Origin: Alkalihalobacillus sp. LMS6
GTDB lineage: Bacteria > Bacillota > Bacilli > Bacillales > Bacillaceae_D
NCBI RefSeq assembly: GCF_024362765.1
Contig: NZ_CP093302.1
Location: forward strand, 1,332,001 to 1,396,000
DNA length: 64,000 bases
Direction: 5' to 3'
The notes under the pieces are model-generated. The model saw nothing but the letters and a program-made list of their open reading frames with translations, was not told where the DNA came from and did no database searches. Below are positions 45,098 to 54,167 of the stretch, in pieces (the first letter of the stretch is position 1; each line of letters starts with the position of its first letter). The position numbers and the translations under genes are program-made.

Positions 45098-46357
45098 ATG
45101 AGAATTCATATTGTACAAAAGGGAGAAACTGTAGGGAAATTAGCGGATAAATATGATTTATCAGCTAAGCAAATTAAGCAAGCAAACCATACGATCACAA
45201 ATCCCGAGATGTTGATGCCTGGAATGAAAGTGAAAATCCCTTCGCCAACGGTTGCTGTCCGTAAAGAAAAGACAGTGAAAAAAGAGGAAAAACCTGTAAC
45301 AAGCAAAAAAGAAAAAATTCAACCTTTAAAAAATCCTAAAACAAACGCGAGTGAAATCCAAACGTTTGATGTACCAAAAACACTAGAGGCGCCACCAAAA
45401 ACGGAGAAAAAATACCAATCAGAACCGAAACCACTTCCGCCAAAGCCTCCATGTTCTTCTTGTGGAAGTCCATCCAATCAGCACATGCCGATACAAAATC
45501 AGAGCACACAGCCTCAAAATAACGTTGAGCACATGATGAATCAATGGAACCCTTCCCAGGATTCAATGCAAAATACTTATGCTCCCCAAACAGAGAGCAT
45601 GAACGGAAACCACTACGCGCCGATGCAAGGAATGGGCGAAATGAATGGAAACCATCACGCACCGATGCAAGAAATGGGCGGAATGAACGGAAATCATCAC
45701 GCACCGATGCAAGGGATGGGTGGAATGAATGGAAATCATCATGCGCCGATGCAAGGAATGGGTGGAATGAATGGAAATCATCATGCGCCGATGCAAGGAA
45801 TGGGTGGAATGAACGGGAACCAGCATGCGCCAATGCAAGGAATGGGTGGAATGAATGGAAATCATCACGCCCCGATGCAAGGAATGGGTGGAATGAATGG
45901 AAATCATCATGCGCCGATGCAAGGAATGGGCGGAATGAACGGGAACCAGCATGCGCCGATGCAAGGAATGGGCGGAATGAATGGAAATCATCATGCGCCG
46001 ATGCAAGGAATGGGCGGAATGAATGGAAATCATCATGCGCCGATGCAAGGAATGGGCGGAATGAACGGAAATCATCACGCACCAATGCAAGGAATGAATA
46101 ATGAACAAGAACAACCAACATTTGTAAAGAAAGATGGACAATGGAATACAGCGAATACAAGTTGGTTTTATCCGCAAATGGAGCAACAGTACCAGCCTCA
46201 ACCTCAATACGAAAATCATAATGGATACCGACAAGCAGTCCCGCACAATCAAGCGCCACAGTGGGAAACGATGCATGCATCGCCTTCTTCATATGCACCT
46301 TATGAGCCAAAAGAACAACTCAATAATTATGATGAAACAGACGATCAAGAAAGCTAA
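45098..46357 (+). CDS. safA: Spore coat morphogenetic protein SafA with tandem His/Met-rich repeat
   Basis: A 419-residue protein with one N-terminal LysM domain (about 1-50, IVQKGETVGKLADKYDLS), which binds the cortex-coat interface. A Lys/Pro-rich linker includes CSSCGSPSNQHMP. Residues 168-335 are twelve 14-residue units of the type MNGNHHAPMQGMGG. A Gln/Tyr/Pro-rich tail follows. SafA organises the inner coat. B. subtilis makes a shorter product from an internal Met near residue 164; Met168 here sits at the repeat start, but its SD is weak. Position after nadA matches B. subtilis. Confidence 0.9.
   Translation: MRIHIVQKGETVGKLADKYDLSAKQIKQANHTITNPEMLMPGMKVKIPSPTVAVRKEKTVKKEEKPVTSKKEKIQPLKNPKTNASEIQTFDVPKTLEAPPKTEKKYQSEPKPLPPKPPCSSCGSPSNQHMPIQNQSTQPQNNVEHMMNQWNPSQDSMQNTYAPQTESMNGNHYAPMQGMGEMNGNHHAPMQEMGGMNGNHHAPMQGMGGMNGNHHAPMQGMGGMNGNHHAPMQGMGGMNGNQHAPMQGMGGMNGNHHAPMQGMGGMNGNHHAPMQGMGGMNGNQHAPMQGMGGMNGNHHAPMQGMGGMNGNHHAPMQGMGGMNGNHHAPMQGMNNEQEQPTFVKKDGQWNTANTSWFYPQMEQQYQPQPQYENHNGYRQAVPHNQAPQWETMHASPSSYAPYEPKEQLNNYDETDDQES
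45599..46102 (+). repeat. Tandem array of twelve 42-bp units in safA
   Basis: Twelve exact 42-base periods begin at the ATG codon 45599. Each encodes MNGN(H/Q)(H/Y)APMQ plus GMGG-type spacing. Units differ mainly at third codon positions; two carry Gln for the first His. The period is a multiple of three, so other frames stay open and carry no separate genes. Confidence 0.96.
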
Positions 46358-46384
46358 TTTACCATCCAACAACTAACAGATTAG

Positions 46385-46424
46385 AATCCCTCTTTTAGTG
46401 GACACTATCACTAGAAGGGGGATT
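46385..46424 (+). promoter_or_regulatory. Hairpin enclosing the coxA Shine-Dalgarno
   Basis: Bases 46385-46400 pair with 46409-46424 as a 16-bp stem with two G-U pairs and an eight-base loop. The SD AAGGGGG is in the right arm and the ATG is at 46431. It could slow or regulate translation; only a short T-run follows, so simple termination is less likely. Confidence 0.6.
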
Positions 46425-46430
46425 TTAAAT

Positions 46431-47216
46431 ATGAGAAAAACCGTAACTTCTTTTTTATGTGCAACCATTGTTGCCACTGGATTAACAGCTTGTAATGGTG
46501 CAGATCAATCTCAGACACATGGGAATATGTACCGTGGAAGCGAAGCGCAAATGGGTTATGATAACAATGGCGATGATTATACAGCCAACTATCCTTATTA
46601 TGGAAATGGTGTTGGTGGTAAAGAATATTATCAAAACAATCGATTCTCGCAAAAGAACGATCGCATGAATAATCCGAAAGCGCATTACAATCAAAACCGC
46701 AAAATGTCTCACGGACGTGGCATGACTGGGAACGGACGACCTGGGATGGTAGACGAAAACGGTATGCTTAATCGTACGAACGACACGATGAGTGGAAGAG
46801 GAATGCAATTCAAACATTCTTCAAAGCAATCATCCATGCAAACGAAATCAACAAAAGCTCATTATCATAAAGATTATGATGGAAAGCACGTTGGGATGTT
46901 GACGACTGAGCTTGAAAAAATTGATGGTGTGAAAGAGCCACGTGTTATGGTAAAAGATAACGATGTTGTTATTGGGTACCAAGCGGATGGGAAACCTCAT
47001 GACGTTGAAAGTAAAATGAATCGTCATGTTCAAAAGGTGATGGGAAAAGGGAAACATGTAACCATTACTGCCGATCATGACATGCATGAATCTATGTCTA
47101 AAATGGATGATCAATTACGTACAGGTTCCGCTTTTAAGGAAGTGGAAAGTACGTTTGCGGCAATGATGAAAGATTTAGGTCACGCGGCAAAACGTCCATT
47201 TGAGAAAAGCCGTTAA
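46431..47216 (+). CDS. coxA: Spore cortex lipoprotein CoxA (YhcN/YlaJ family)
   Basis: A 261-residue lipoprotein. Signal peptide with lipobox LTAC (Cys21). A long Asn/Gly/Met/His-rich region (about 30-140) precedes a C-terminal YhcN/YlaJ domain (GMLTTELEKIDGVKEPRVMV, then DVVIGYQADGK). It follows safA as in B. subtilis. Longer than the B. subtilis protein (198) owing to the middle region. Confidence 0.88.
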   Translation: MRKTVTSFLCATIVATGLTACNGADQSQTHGNMYRGSEAQMGYDNNGDDYTANYPYYGNGVGGKEYYQNNRFSQKNDRMNNPKAHYNQNRKMSHGRGMTGNGRPGMVDENGMLNRTNDTMSGRGMQFKHSSKQSSMQTKSTKAHYHKDYDGKHVGMLTTELEKIDGVKEPRVMVKDNDVVIGYQADGKPHDVESKMNRHVQKVMGKGKHVTITADHDMHESMSKMDDQLRTGSAFKEVESTFAAMMKDLGHAAKRPFEKSR

Positions 47217-47219
47217 AAA

Positions 47220-47247
47220 AAGAAGAAGGCAGCTGCCTTCTTTTTTT
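47220..47247. terminator. Bidirectional terminator between coxA and the CuA-type gene
   Basis: The self-complementary AGAAGGCAG / CTGCCTTCT stem is flanked by A- and T-runs. Confidence 0.88.
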
Positions 47248-47617
47248 AGGTTACAACTAATGAAGCGACCATTTCTGTATGACCGCTTCCGCATGGAATG
47301 GAACAAATAATTTGATATTCACCAGGCTCTAGGGAAGCGACTGTTGTGCCAGCTCGATTTAAAACGACATCTTCTCCACTATCTGCCTCCTGAATAATAA
47401 TTCCGTGATTCCCACTTGCGTTTACTAATTCAATGGTCGTTTCTCCTGAAGGTACAACATATTCCTCTTGGTCAAACTGCCAGTTTAACGCTTGGATCGT
47501 CAATGTTTCGTCTGTTGTTGCGCTTTCATTTTCAGGTTCTGCTGTGTTGTCACTTCCACATGCGGCAAGTACAACAATGAATAATAAAGTCAATAAGTGC
47601 AAACTGATTTTTTTCAT
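47246..47617 (-). CDS. Cupredoxin lipoprotein with a CuA-type motif
   Basis: A 123-residue exported protein: signal peptide with lipobox LAAC (Cys20), an acidic Thr/Glu linker, then a cupredoxin domain. The metal site has CSIPCGSGHTEM: Cys105, Cys109, His113 and Met116, plus an upstream His in SGNHGIII. That is the CxxxCxxxHxxM arrangement of the binuclear CuA site in cytochrome oxidase subunit II, here without membrane helices or an oxidase operon. It might store or deliver copper or act as an electron carrier. It interrupts the usual coxA-bofC order. Confidence 0.82.
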   Translation of the reverse strand: MKKISLHLLTLLFIVVLAACGSDNTAEPENESATTDETLTIQALNWQFDQEEYVVPSGETTIELVNASGNHGIIIQEADSGEDVVLNRAGTTVASLEPGEYQIICSIPCGSGHTEMVASLVVT

Positions 47618-47770
47618 CCTATCACTCCTCGTTTCTATAGTTCCATTTTACATGGTTCTTTTCTTAGTTTCTGGTAGAAATATGAAAACCTTGTGTCGTT
47701 TTCTTCGAATAGAAATAAAGAAGAATGGTAAGAATGGATGGCATCAGGAAAAGATAGGAGCACAACACAT

Positions 47771-48292
47771 ATGTATAAACACATCATTACCAAGCACTGG
47801 ATTCCCTTTACGCTAGGAGCTTTTTCAGTCATTTTGTTTTATAGTACATTTATTATTTGGAATGAGAGTAAACCTGTGCAACAGCCACCGAATGTGGCAT
47901 CAGAACAAATCGAGAACGAGGTTGAACTTTTACTCGAGACGGTTTTTGCTGATGGTGTTAGCCGTGAAGAAATAAAGAAAGAAACCGTTGATTCAATGAG
48001 TGACTTTTGGTATGAATATGGTGATTGGCAAATGGTTGATCAGAAAAAAGGATTTGTTCATTTTAAGCAAGAAATTGTAGATTTGTCTCCTGAAGTTAAG
48101 CAAAATGGGTACTTAGGTATTTCAGAAGAGAATGAGCTAATCTTATATACAGGTCAACCGGAAGCGAAAGAAATTGTGCAAACCTATAATCAAATGGGTA
48201 CGTATGAATTAACGGAGTCAGAAAGAGCCGCTTTAACGACTGGATTGAAAGTGTCGTCTGTAGAAGCACTGCAAGCTGTTATTGGTTCGTAG
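47771..48292 (+). CDS. bofC: Forespore intercompartmental signalling protein BofC
   Basis: A 173-residue protein with an N-terminal signal/anchor (about 8-28) and a BofC-type exported domain (KGFVHFKQEIVDLSPEVKQNGYLGISEE). In B. subtilis it restrains SpoIVB signalling to sigma-K processing. ATG 47771 has AGGAG upstream. It lies upstream of ruvA as in B. subtilis. Confidence 0.9.
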   Translation: MYKHIITKHWIPFTLGAFSVILFYSTFIIWNESKPVQQPPNVASEQIENEVELLLETVFADGVSREEIKKETVDSMSDFWYEYGDWQMVDQKKGFVHFKQEIVDLSPEVKQNGYLGISEENELILYTGQPEAKEIVQTYNQMGTYELTESERAALTTGLKVSSVEALQAVIGS

Positions 48293-48326
48293 CCAGACTC
48301 GTTATTAGGAATAAAGATTTAGTAAT

Positions 48327-48357
48327 AAAGCTTATCGACTTAACGATAAGCTTTTTT
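48327..48357 (+). terminator. Terminator after bofC
   Basis: AAAGCTTATCG / CGATAAGCTTT with a six-base loop and Ts. Confidence 0.92.
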
Positions 48358-48484
48358 CCACTCCCTCACGTTTAGTTCAAGATTGACATGGCGTTCAATG
48401 AATGTTGCGGGATATCCGTCTTTATGTCTTAAAATGAGTGTGCTACTATAGAAATAAATGTTCGGTTTTTTTGGAGGAGAATAA

Positions 48485-49084
48485 ATGATTGATTATGTTA
48501 AAGGTGTGTTGGTAGAAATTGAACCTTCACATTTAGTCGTAGAAACAAATGGAATTGGCTATCAATTACTGTGTGCAAATCCATACCGTTTTTCAGTTGA
48601 AAAAGACCAGACAATTAAAGTTGTCACACATCATTATGTTCGTGAAGATTTTGAACGATTGTATGGGTTCAAAGATAAAAAAGAGCGTAGTCTATTTGAA
48701 AAATTGTTAAGTGTATCTGGAATTGGGCCAAAAGGGGCGTTAGCGGTTTTAGCAGCTGGTCAAACCGATCAAATTGTTGAGGCAATTGAACGAGAGGACG
48801 AGGCGCTGTTAACGCGTTTTCCTGGAATTGGGAAGAAGACTGCACGCCAAATTATTCTAGACTTAAAAGGAAAGTTAGATGATTTTACGTCTACATCGTT
48901 GTTCGAAGCTGATGTCAAAGCAGTCAAACAGGAATCCGACAATCTGGCTGATGCCTTGGAAGCGTTAAAAGCACTTGGTTATGTGGATAAAGAGCTAAAT
49001 AAAGTGAAGAAAAAGCTTGTGGAAGAAGACCTCGAGACAGATGAATACATTAAACGCGCGCTTGCATTAATGCTTCGTACATAG
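48485..49084 (+). CDS. ruvA: Holliday junction DNA helicase subunit RuvA
   Basis: A 199-residue protein. OB-fold at 1-62 (MIDYVKGVLVEIEPSHLVVE), helix-hairpin-helix motifs in VSGIGPKGALAVL and FPGIGKKTARQII, and the C-terminal RuvB-binding domain from about 155. It binds the four-way junction and recruits RuvB, whose gene follows 15 bases later. Confidence 0.97.
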   Translation: MIDYVKGVLVEIEPSHLVVETNGIGYQLLCANPYRFSVEKDQTIKVVTHHYVREDFERLYGFKDKKERSLFEKLLSVSGIGPKGALAVLAAGQTDQIVEAIEREDEALLTRFPGIGKKTARQIILDLKGKLDDFTSTSLFEADVKAVKQESDNLADALEALKALGYVDKELNKVKKKLVEEDLETDEYIKRALALMLRT

Positions 49085-49099
49085 ATTGGGGGAACGGGT

Positions 49100-50101
49100 A
49101 TGGATGAGCGAGTCGTTTCGGCGGAAACAACAGAGTTAGAAGAACAAACAGAGCAACAGCTTCGGCCAGCTCTTTTAGAAGAGTATATTGGTCAAGATGA
49201 AGTGAAAGACAATCTATCTATCTTTATGAAAGCAGCAAAGTTAAGGCAAGAAGCGCTAGACCATGTTCTTTTATATGGACCGCCTGGGCTTGGAAAAACA
49301 ACGCTTGCTGCCATTATTGCTCATGAAATGGGTGGACAAATCAAAACGACGGCAGGACCAGCTATTGAAAGAGCTGGTGACTTAGCGGCTATTCTTACGT
49401 CTTTGGAACCAGGGGACGTGTTATTTATCGATGAAATTCATCGCTTAAATCGTGTAATTGAAGAGATCTTGTATCCTGCAATGGAAGACTTTTGTATTGA
49501 TATTGTTATAGGAAAAGGGCCAACTGCGAGATCGGTACGTCTCGATTTACCGCCATTTACATTAGTGGGAGCAACAACAAAAGCAGGAATGATTTCCGCA
49601 CCTTTGCGGGATCGCTTTGGTGTTCTTTCGAGGTTGGACTATTATAAGCCTGACGATTTAGCAAAGATTATTAATCGGTCTGCCACTGTATTTGATGTTG
49701 AATTAACGCAAGAGGCTGAAGTTGAAATTGCAAGAAGATCAAGAGGCACGCCTCGAATTGCCAATCGACTATTAAAGCGAGTAAGAGATTTTGCTCAAGT
49801 AGAAGGATTAGACAACATTTCTTTAGATATTGCGCAACACGCACTAGAGCGTTTGCAGGTTGATCCGCTCGGACTCGATCATATTGATGAAAAATTAATA
49901 AAAGGGATTATCCATCGCTTTAATGGTGGTCCTGTAGGGATCGAAACGATTGCCGCTTCCATTGGTGAAGAAGCTGACACGCTCGAAGAAGTGTACGAGC
50001 CATATTTGTTGCAAATTGGATTTATTCAGCGGACCCCTCGGGGACGAATTGCGACACCAAGTAGCTATACACACTTTGGATTGGAGCCGAGTGATGGGTA
50101 G
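49100..50101 (+). CDS. ruvB: Holliday junction helicase ATPase RuvB
   Basis: A 333-residue AAA+ ATPase: Walker [10 protein letters not shown], Walker B FIDEIHR, sensor/arginine region in [10 protein letters not shown], and a C-terminal winged helix ([20 protein letters not shown]). SD GGGGGAACGGG precedes the ATG. It overlaps the DUF2905 gene by eight bases. Confidence 0.97.
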   Translation: MDERVVSAETTELEEQTEQQLRPALLEEYIGQDEVKDNLSIFMKAAKLRQEALDHVLLYGPPGLGKTTLAAIIAHEMGGQIKTTAGPAIERAGDLAAILTSLEPGDVLFIDEIHRLNRVIEEILYPAMEDFCIDIVIGKGPTARSVRLDLPPFTLVGATTKAGMISAPLRDRFGVLSRLDYYKPDDLAKIINRSATVFDVELTQEAEVEIARRSRGTPRIANRLLKRVRDFAQVEGLDNISLDIAQHALERLQVDPLGLDHIDEKLIKGIIHRFNGGPVGIETIAASIGEEADTLEEVYEPYLLQIGFIQRTPRGRIATPSSYTHFGLEPSDG

Positions 50102-50297
50102 AACGCTTATGATCGTTGGCGGCATTATCTTAGTTATTGGGCTAATCTGGGAAGTCGCAGGACGCTTTATACCGCTTGGACGATTGCCAGGGGACTTCCT
50201 TTTTAAAAACGGAAATATGACCATTTACTTCCCGATTGTGACATGCATCATAATAAGTATTGTGCTTTCTCTTATTCTTTCATTGATTCGAAGATAA
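50094..50297 (+). CDS. DUF2905 family small membrane protein
   Basis: A 67-residue protein with two hydrophobic helices (about 4-25 and 42-64) separated by [23 protein letters not shown], the DUF2905 signature. The ATG lies in the end of ruvB with TTGGAG upstream. Function unknown. Confidence 0.88.
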   Translation: MGRTLMIVGGIILVIGLIWEVAGRFIPLGRLPGDFLFKNGNMTIYFPIVTCIIISIVLSLILSLIRR

Positions 50298-50379
50298 GAA
50301 GGTTGCAGTTTTACGCATACAACGGTATGCTAGTAGAAGTTTTGACTAAAGTTAGAGTACAAATAAAAAGGTGATTGGG

Positions 50380-51414
50380 TTGAACGTAAACGAATTTGAT
50401 TTTTATTTACCTGAAGAGCTTATTGCGCAGACACCACTAGAATCACGAAGTCAATCAAGGCTTCTCGTGCTTGATCGTGATCATGATCGTCTGTTCGATC
50501 AAACTTTTGCGGATATCGTAAATGAGTTTTCTGCTGGTGATTGTTTGGTGCTGAATGATACAAAGGTATTACCTGCTCGATTAATCGGGGAAAAACAAGA
50601 AACCGGAGCCGTAATTGAGTTTCTGCTATTAAAGCAAACGGTTGGTGATTGCTGGGAAACGCTTGTAAAACCTGCGAAAAGAGTGAAAGTGGGCACCGTC
50701 GTTACTTTTGGGGACGGACAGTTAAAAGCAACGTGTATTGAAGAAAAAGCAGACGGTGGTAGAATTGTTGAATTCTCATATGAGGGAGTGTTCTATGAAC
50801 TGCTGGATCAATTAGGATCGATGCCTCTCCCACCGTATATAAAGGAAAGATTGGAAGATCGCGATCGTTATCAAACGGTCTACGCAAAGCAACTCGGGTC
50901 AGCTGCTGCACCGACTGCAGGGCTTCACTTTACAACGGAGTTACTTGATGCAATCAAAGCTAAAGGGGTTTCGATTGTTTATTTAACCTTGCATGTTGGA
51001 TTAGGAACATTTCGCCCAGTAAGTGCAGATGATGTATTGGATCATAAGATGCATGCGGAATATTATGAGCTGTCGGAAGAAGCGGCGACGATTTTGCAAC
51101 AAACAAAAACAAATGGGAACAACATTATAGCTGTAGGAACAACGTCAGCGCGGACGCTCGAAACGATTGTGGAAAAGAATGGTGAATTCATTGCTGAAAC
51201 TGGTTGGACGTCGATTTTTATTTATCCCGGCTACACGTTTAAAGGGATTGATGGACTGCTGACGAATTTTCACTTGCCGAAGTCGACGCTCGTCATGCTT
51301 GTTAGCGCAATGACAGGCAGAGAGTTCTTACTACATGCATACTCGCACGCTGTAAAGAACCATTATCGGTTTTTTAGCTTTGGGGACGCAATGTTTGTTC
51401 GCCCTCATAAATAA
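50380..51414 (+). CDS. queA: S-adenosylmethionine:tRNA ribosyltransferase-isomerase
   Basis: A 344-residue enzyme that builds epoxyqueuosine on t[21 protein letters not shown] begins the chain, with [19 protein letters not shown] and [19 protein letters not shown] chose TTG 50380 because AAAGGTGAT lies before it; a GTG nine bases earlier would be inside the SD. Operon ruv-queA-tgt-yajC. Confidence 0.96.
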   Translation: MNVNEFDFYLPEELIAQTPLESRSQSRLLVLDRDHDRLFDQTFADIVNEFSAGDCLVLNDTKVLPARLIGEKQETGAVIEFLLLKQTVGDCWETLVKPAKRVKVGTVVTFGDGQLKATCIEEKADGGRIVEFSYEGVFYELLDQLGSMPLPPYIKERLEDRDRYQTVYAKQLGSAAAPTAGLHFTTELLDAIKAKGVSIVYLTLHVGLGTFRPVSADDVLDHKMHAEYYELSEEAATILQQTKTNGNNIIAVGTTSARTLETIVEKNGEFIAETGWTSIFIYPGYTFKGIDGLLTNFHLPKSTLVMLVSAMTGREFLLHAYSHAVKNHYRFFSFGDAMFVRPHK

Positions 51415-51426
51415 AGGAGAATCTAG

Positions 51427-52581
<1,155 letters not shown>

Positions 52582-52618
52582 TGAATCGTTTTCTTTATCA
52601 AGGAAGGAGGAGTTCTAA

Positions 52619-52894
52619 ATGAATGAAGGCGCTAGTTTATTGCTAACGATGCTACCGTTTATCGGGATTATCGTATTATTTTACTTCTTGCTTATTCGTC
52701 CACAGCAAAAGCAACAGAAGAAAATTCGTGAAATGCATGCCGCTTTACAACGTGGAGATAAAATCATCACAATCGGTGGTTTGCACGGGGTAATTGACTC
52801 AATTGATGAAACTGTTGTCGTACTTTTAGTAAATGACAACCGTAAACTAACTTACGATCGTTCTGCGATTCGTGAAGTTGTTCAATCAGATTAA
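52619..52894 (+). CDS. yajC: Preprotein translocase accessory subunit YajC
   Basis: A 91-residue single-span protein (TM about 7-26, LLTMLPFIGIIVLFYFLLIRPQ), then GDKIITIGGLHGVI, as in YajC (YrbF of B. subtilis). It assists SecDF and YidC. SD GGAAGGAGGAG. Confidence 0.95.
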   Translation: MNEGASLLLTMLPFIGIIVLFYFLLIRPQQKQQKKIREMHAALQRGDKIITIGGLHGVIDSIDETVVVLLVNDNRKLTYDRSAIREVVQSD

Positions 52895-52898
52895 TAGG

Positions 52899-52935
52899 AA
52901 AAGCAAGGAGGCGATGTAACCCTCCTTGCTTTTTT
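52899..52935. terminator. Bidirectional terminator between yajC and yrzE
   Basis: AAAAGCAAGGAG / CTCCTTGCTTTT stem and T-run. Confidence 0.93.
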
Positions 52936-53308
52936 ATGTCTCGCTCGATAAGTTTACTCCGATTACGCCACCTAATGCTGCAATACCTCCATAAGAAGCA
53001 AAAAGGATTACTTGCTTAAGTGTTAACGCTTCGTTATAGCCTAAATAACTAATAGCGGAAGCGAGTAAGCAAAACATCGCAGCGCATAAACAACCTGCTA
53101 GCCAGCCTTTTGTTTTTGCTTTACCTCCAGCAACAAAGCCTCCAATGAAAAGCGCCAAAAATGCAATCGCAATCATGACCCAGCCAATGGATTGCTCGGT
53201 AAGCGTGGTCATGGAAAGAAGCGTTGCAATAATGGCCGCTGCTACTAACGCAATCCCCAATGTGAAGCTTAAGCCAATAAAAACGGCTGGAAAAAAACGA
53301 TGAGCCAT
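52934..53308 (-). CDS. yrzE: TIGR04086-type membrane protein (YrzE-like)
   Basis: A 124-residue protein with four hydrophobic segments; LFIGGFVAGGKAKTKGWLAGCLCA is a Gly-rich turn typical of the family. In B. subtilis yrzE lies in the same yajC-spoVB interval. Function unknown. Confidence 0.82.
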   Translation of the reverse strand: MAHRFFPAVFIGLSFTLGIALVAAAIIATLLSMTTLTEQSIGWVMIAIAFLALFIGGFVAGGKAKTKGWLAGCLCAAMFCLLASAISYLGYNEALTLKQVILFASYGGIAALGGVIGVNLSSET

Positions 53309-53429
53309 TTCATCACCTTCCTTAATTTGTTGATCTTATTTTAAATATATGTTTGTACAAGGAGAACATGCTCTCAAGGATAAAACTTTCTTAGCAGGGC
53401 ATAGTAGCAAAAAGACGGGAGGGATTGGT

Positions 53430-53777
53430 GTGACTGCTTATGTGTGTAGGGTGATTACGAAAGTTAGTCGTTTTTTTAAAAGGTGTGTATCTCGTCGTAA
53501 AGAGATCATTCAACAATTGACAGTGGTCGAGCAGATAAATCGACGAATCCTTTATCCGGACGCTCTTTCTAAACATGAAAAGTGCGAGGAGTTTAAACAA
53601 AGAGTTGCGATCCCCCTGATCGTAGACGGTGAAATTTACGATAAAGGTTTAATTCAACTTGAAAAGACAGAGTTATGGTTGCGACAGCGTATGCGTTCAT
53701 TTGGCTTTAAAGATATTAAACAAATCTCTTACTGCTCGATTAAAGCAAAAGATCGTTTCTTTATTGACCCTTATTAA
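53430..53777 (+). CDS. Stand-alone DUF421 C-terminal domain (YrbG remnant)
   Basis: A 115-residue protein whose second half, IPLIVDGEIYDKGLIQLEKT through FFIDPY, corresponds to the cytoplasmic DUF421 domain of YetF/YrbG proteins. The three N-terminal membrane helices that such proteins (about 220 residues) carry are absent; only a basic helical stretch precedes. GTG 53430 has GGGAGGG six bases before. B. subtilis has yrbG here, so a deletion of the membrane part is likely, yet translation signals are intact. Confidence 0.7.
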   Translation: MTAYVCRVITKVSRFFKRCVSRRKEIIQQLTVVEQINRRILYPDALSKHEKCEEFKQRVAIPLIVDGEIYDKGLIQLEKTELWLRQRMRSFGFKDIKQISYCSIKAKDRFFIDPY

Positions 53778-53868
53778 AGATTGGGTGTTTGGATGAGGGT
53801 AAGTGACGAGACGGGCTCCTCTTTATTTACATAGGATATGGTGTATAACTATGGGAGGAGGGTTACCG

Positions 53869-54111
53869 TTGAACGACAACTACAGAATGTGTCAAGATCA
53901 CATGGGTAAATGTGTGTATATTACTGAGCGCTGCGGCAAACGTCACTACGGCAGAATTACGAAAGTCGATCAAAACAACGTTTTTATTCAACCTTTAGGA
54001 AATAGAGGATTTGGCTACGGATTTGGCTATGGCTGGGGATATGGAATTGGATATCCAATCGCTCTTGGTGCTATTGCCGGGATTGCATTAGCTGGATTAT
54101 TTTTCTGGTAA
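53869..54111 (+). CDS. Small Sm-like protein with Gly/Tyr-rich tail (paralogue of 16818)
   Basis: An 80-residue protein. A small beta-rich head (CVYITERCGKRHYGRITKVDQNNVFIQP) is followed by GFGYGFGYGWGYGIGYPI and a hydrophobic end. The pattern (CQ..., G.I..VDQ.N, P) matches the protein at 16818. TTG 53869 has GGGAGGAGGG upstream. A terminator follows. Function unknown. Confidence 0.75.
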   Translation: MNDNYRMCQDHMGKCVYITERCGKRHYGRITKVDQNNVFIQPLGNRGFGYGFGYGWGYGIGYPIALGAIAGIALAGLFFW

Positions 54112-54131
54112 AATGCAAGTTCGTAAATAAG

Positions 54132-54167
54132 AAGAGGTTGCTGTTGAGCAACCTCTTTATTTTTTTC
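54132..54167. terminator. Terminator shared by the small gene and spoVB
   Basis: AAGAGGTTGCT / AGCAACCTCTT with a four-base loop and T-run, overlapping the spoVB stop. Confidence 0.88.

Noticed and set aside
45336-46310. Long open frames on the minus strand and in another plus frame across the safA repeat
   Set aside because: The 42-base repeat period is a multiple of three, so a lack of stops in one unit repeats twelve times; there is no SD and the sequence is of shadow type.
48383-48388. Perfect TTGACA upstream of ruvA
   Set aside because: No -10-like sequence at 16-18 bases; an isolated hexamer is not enough.
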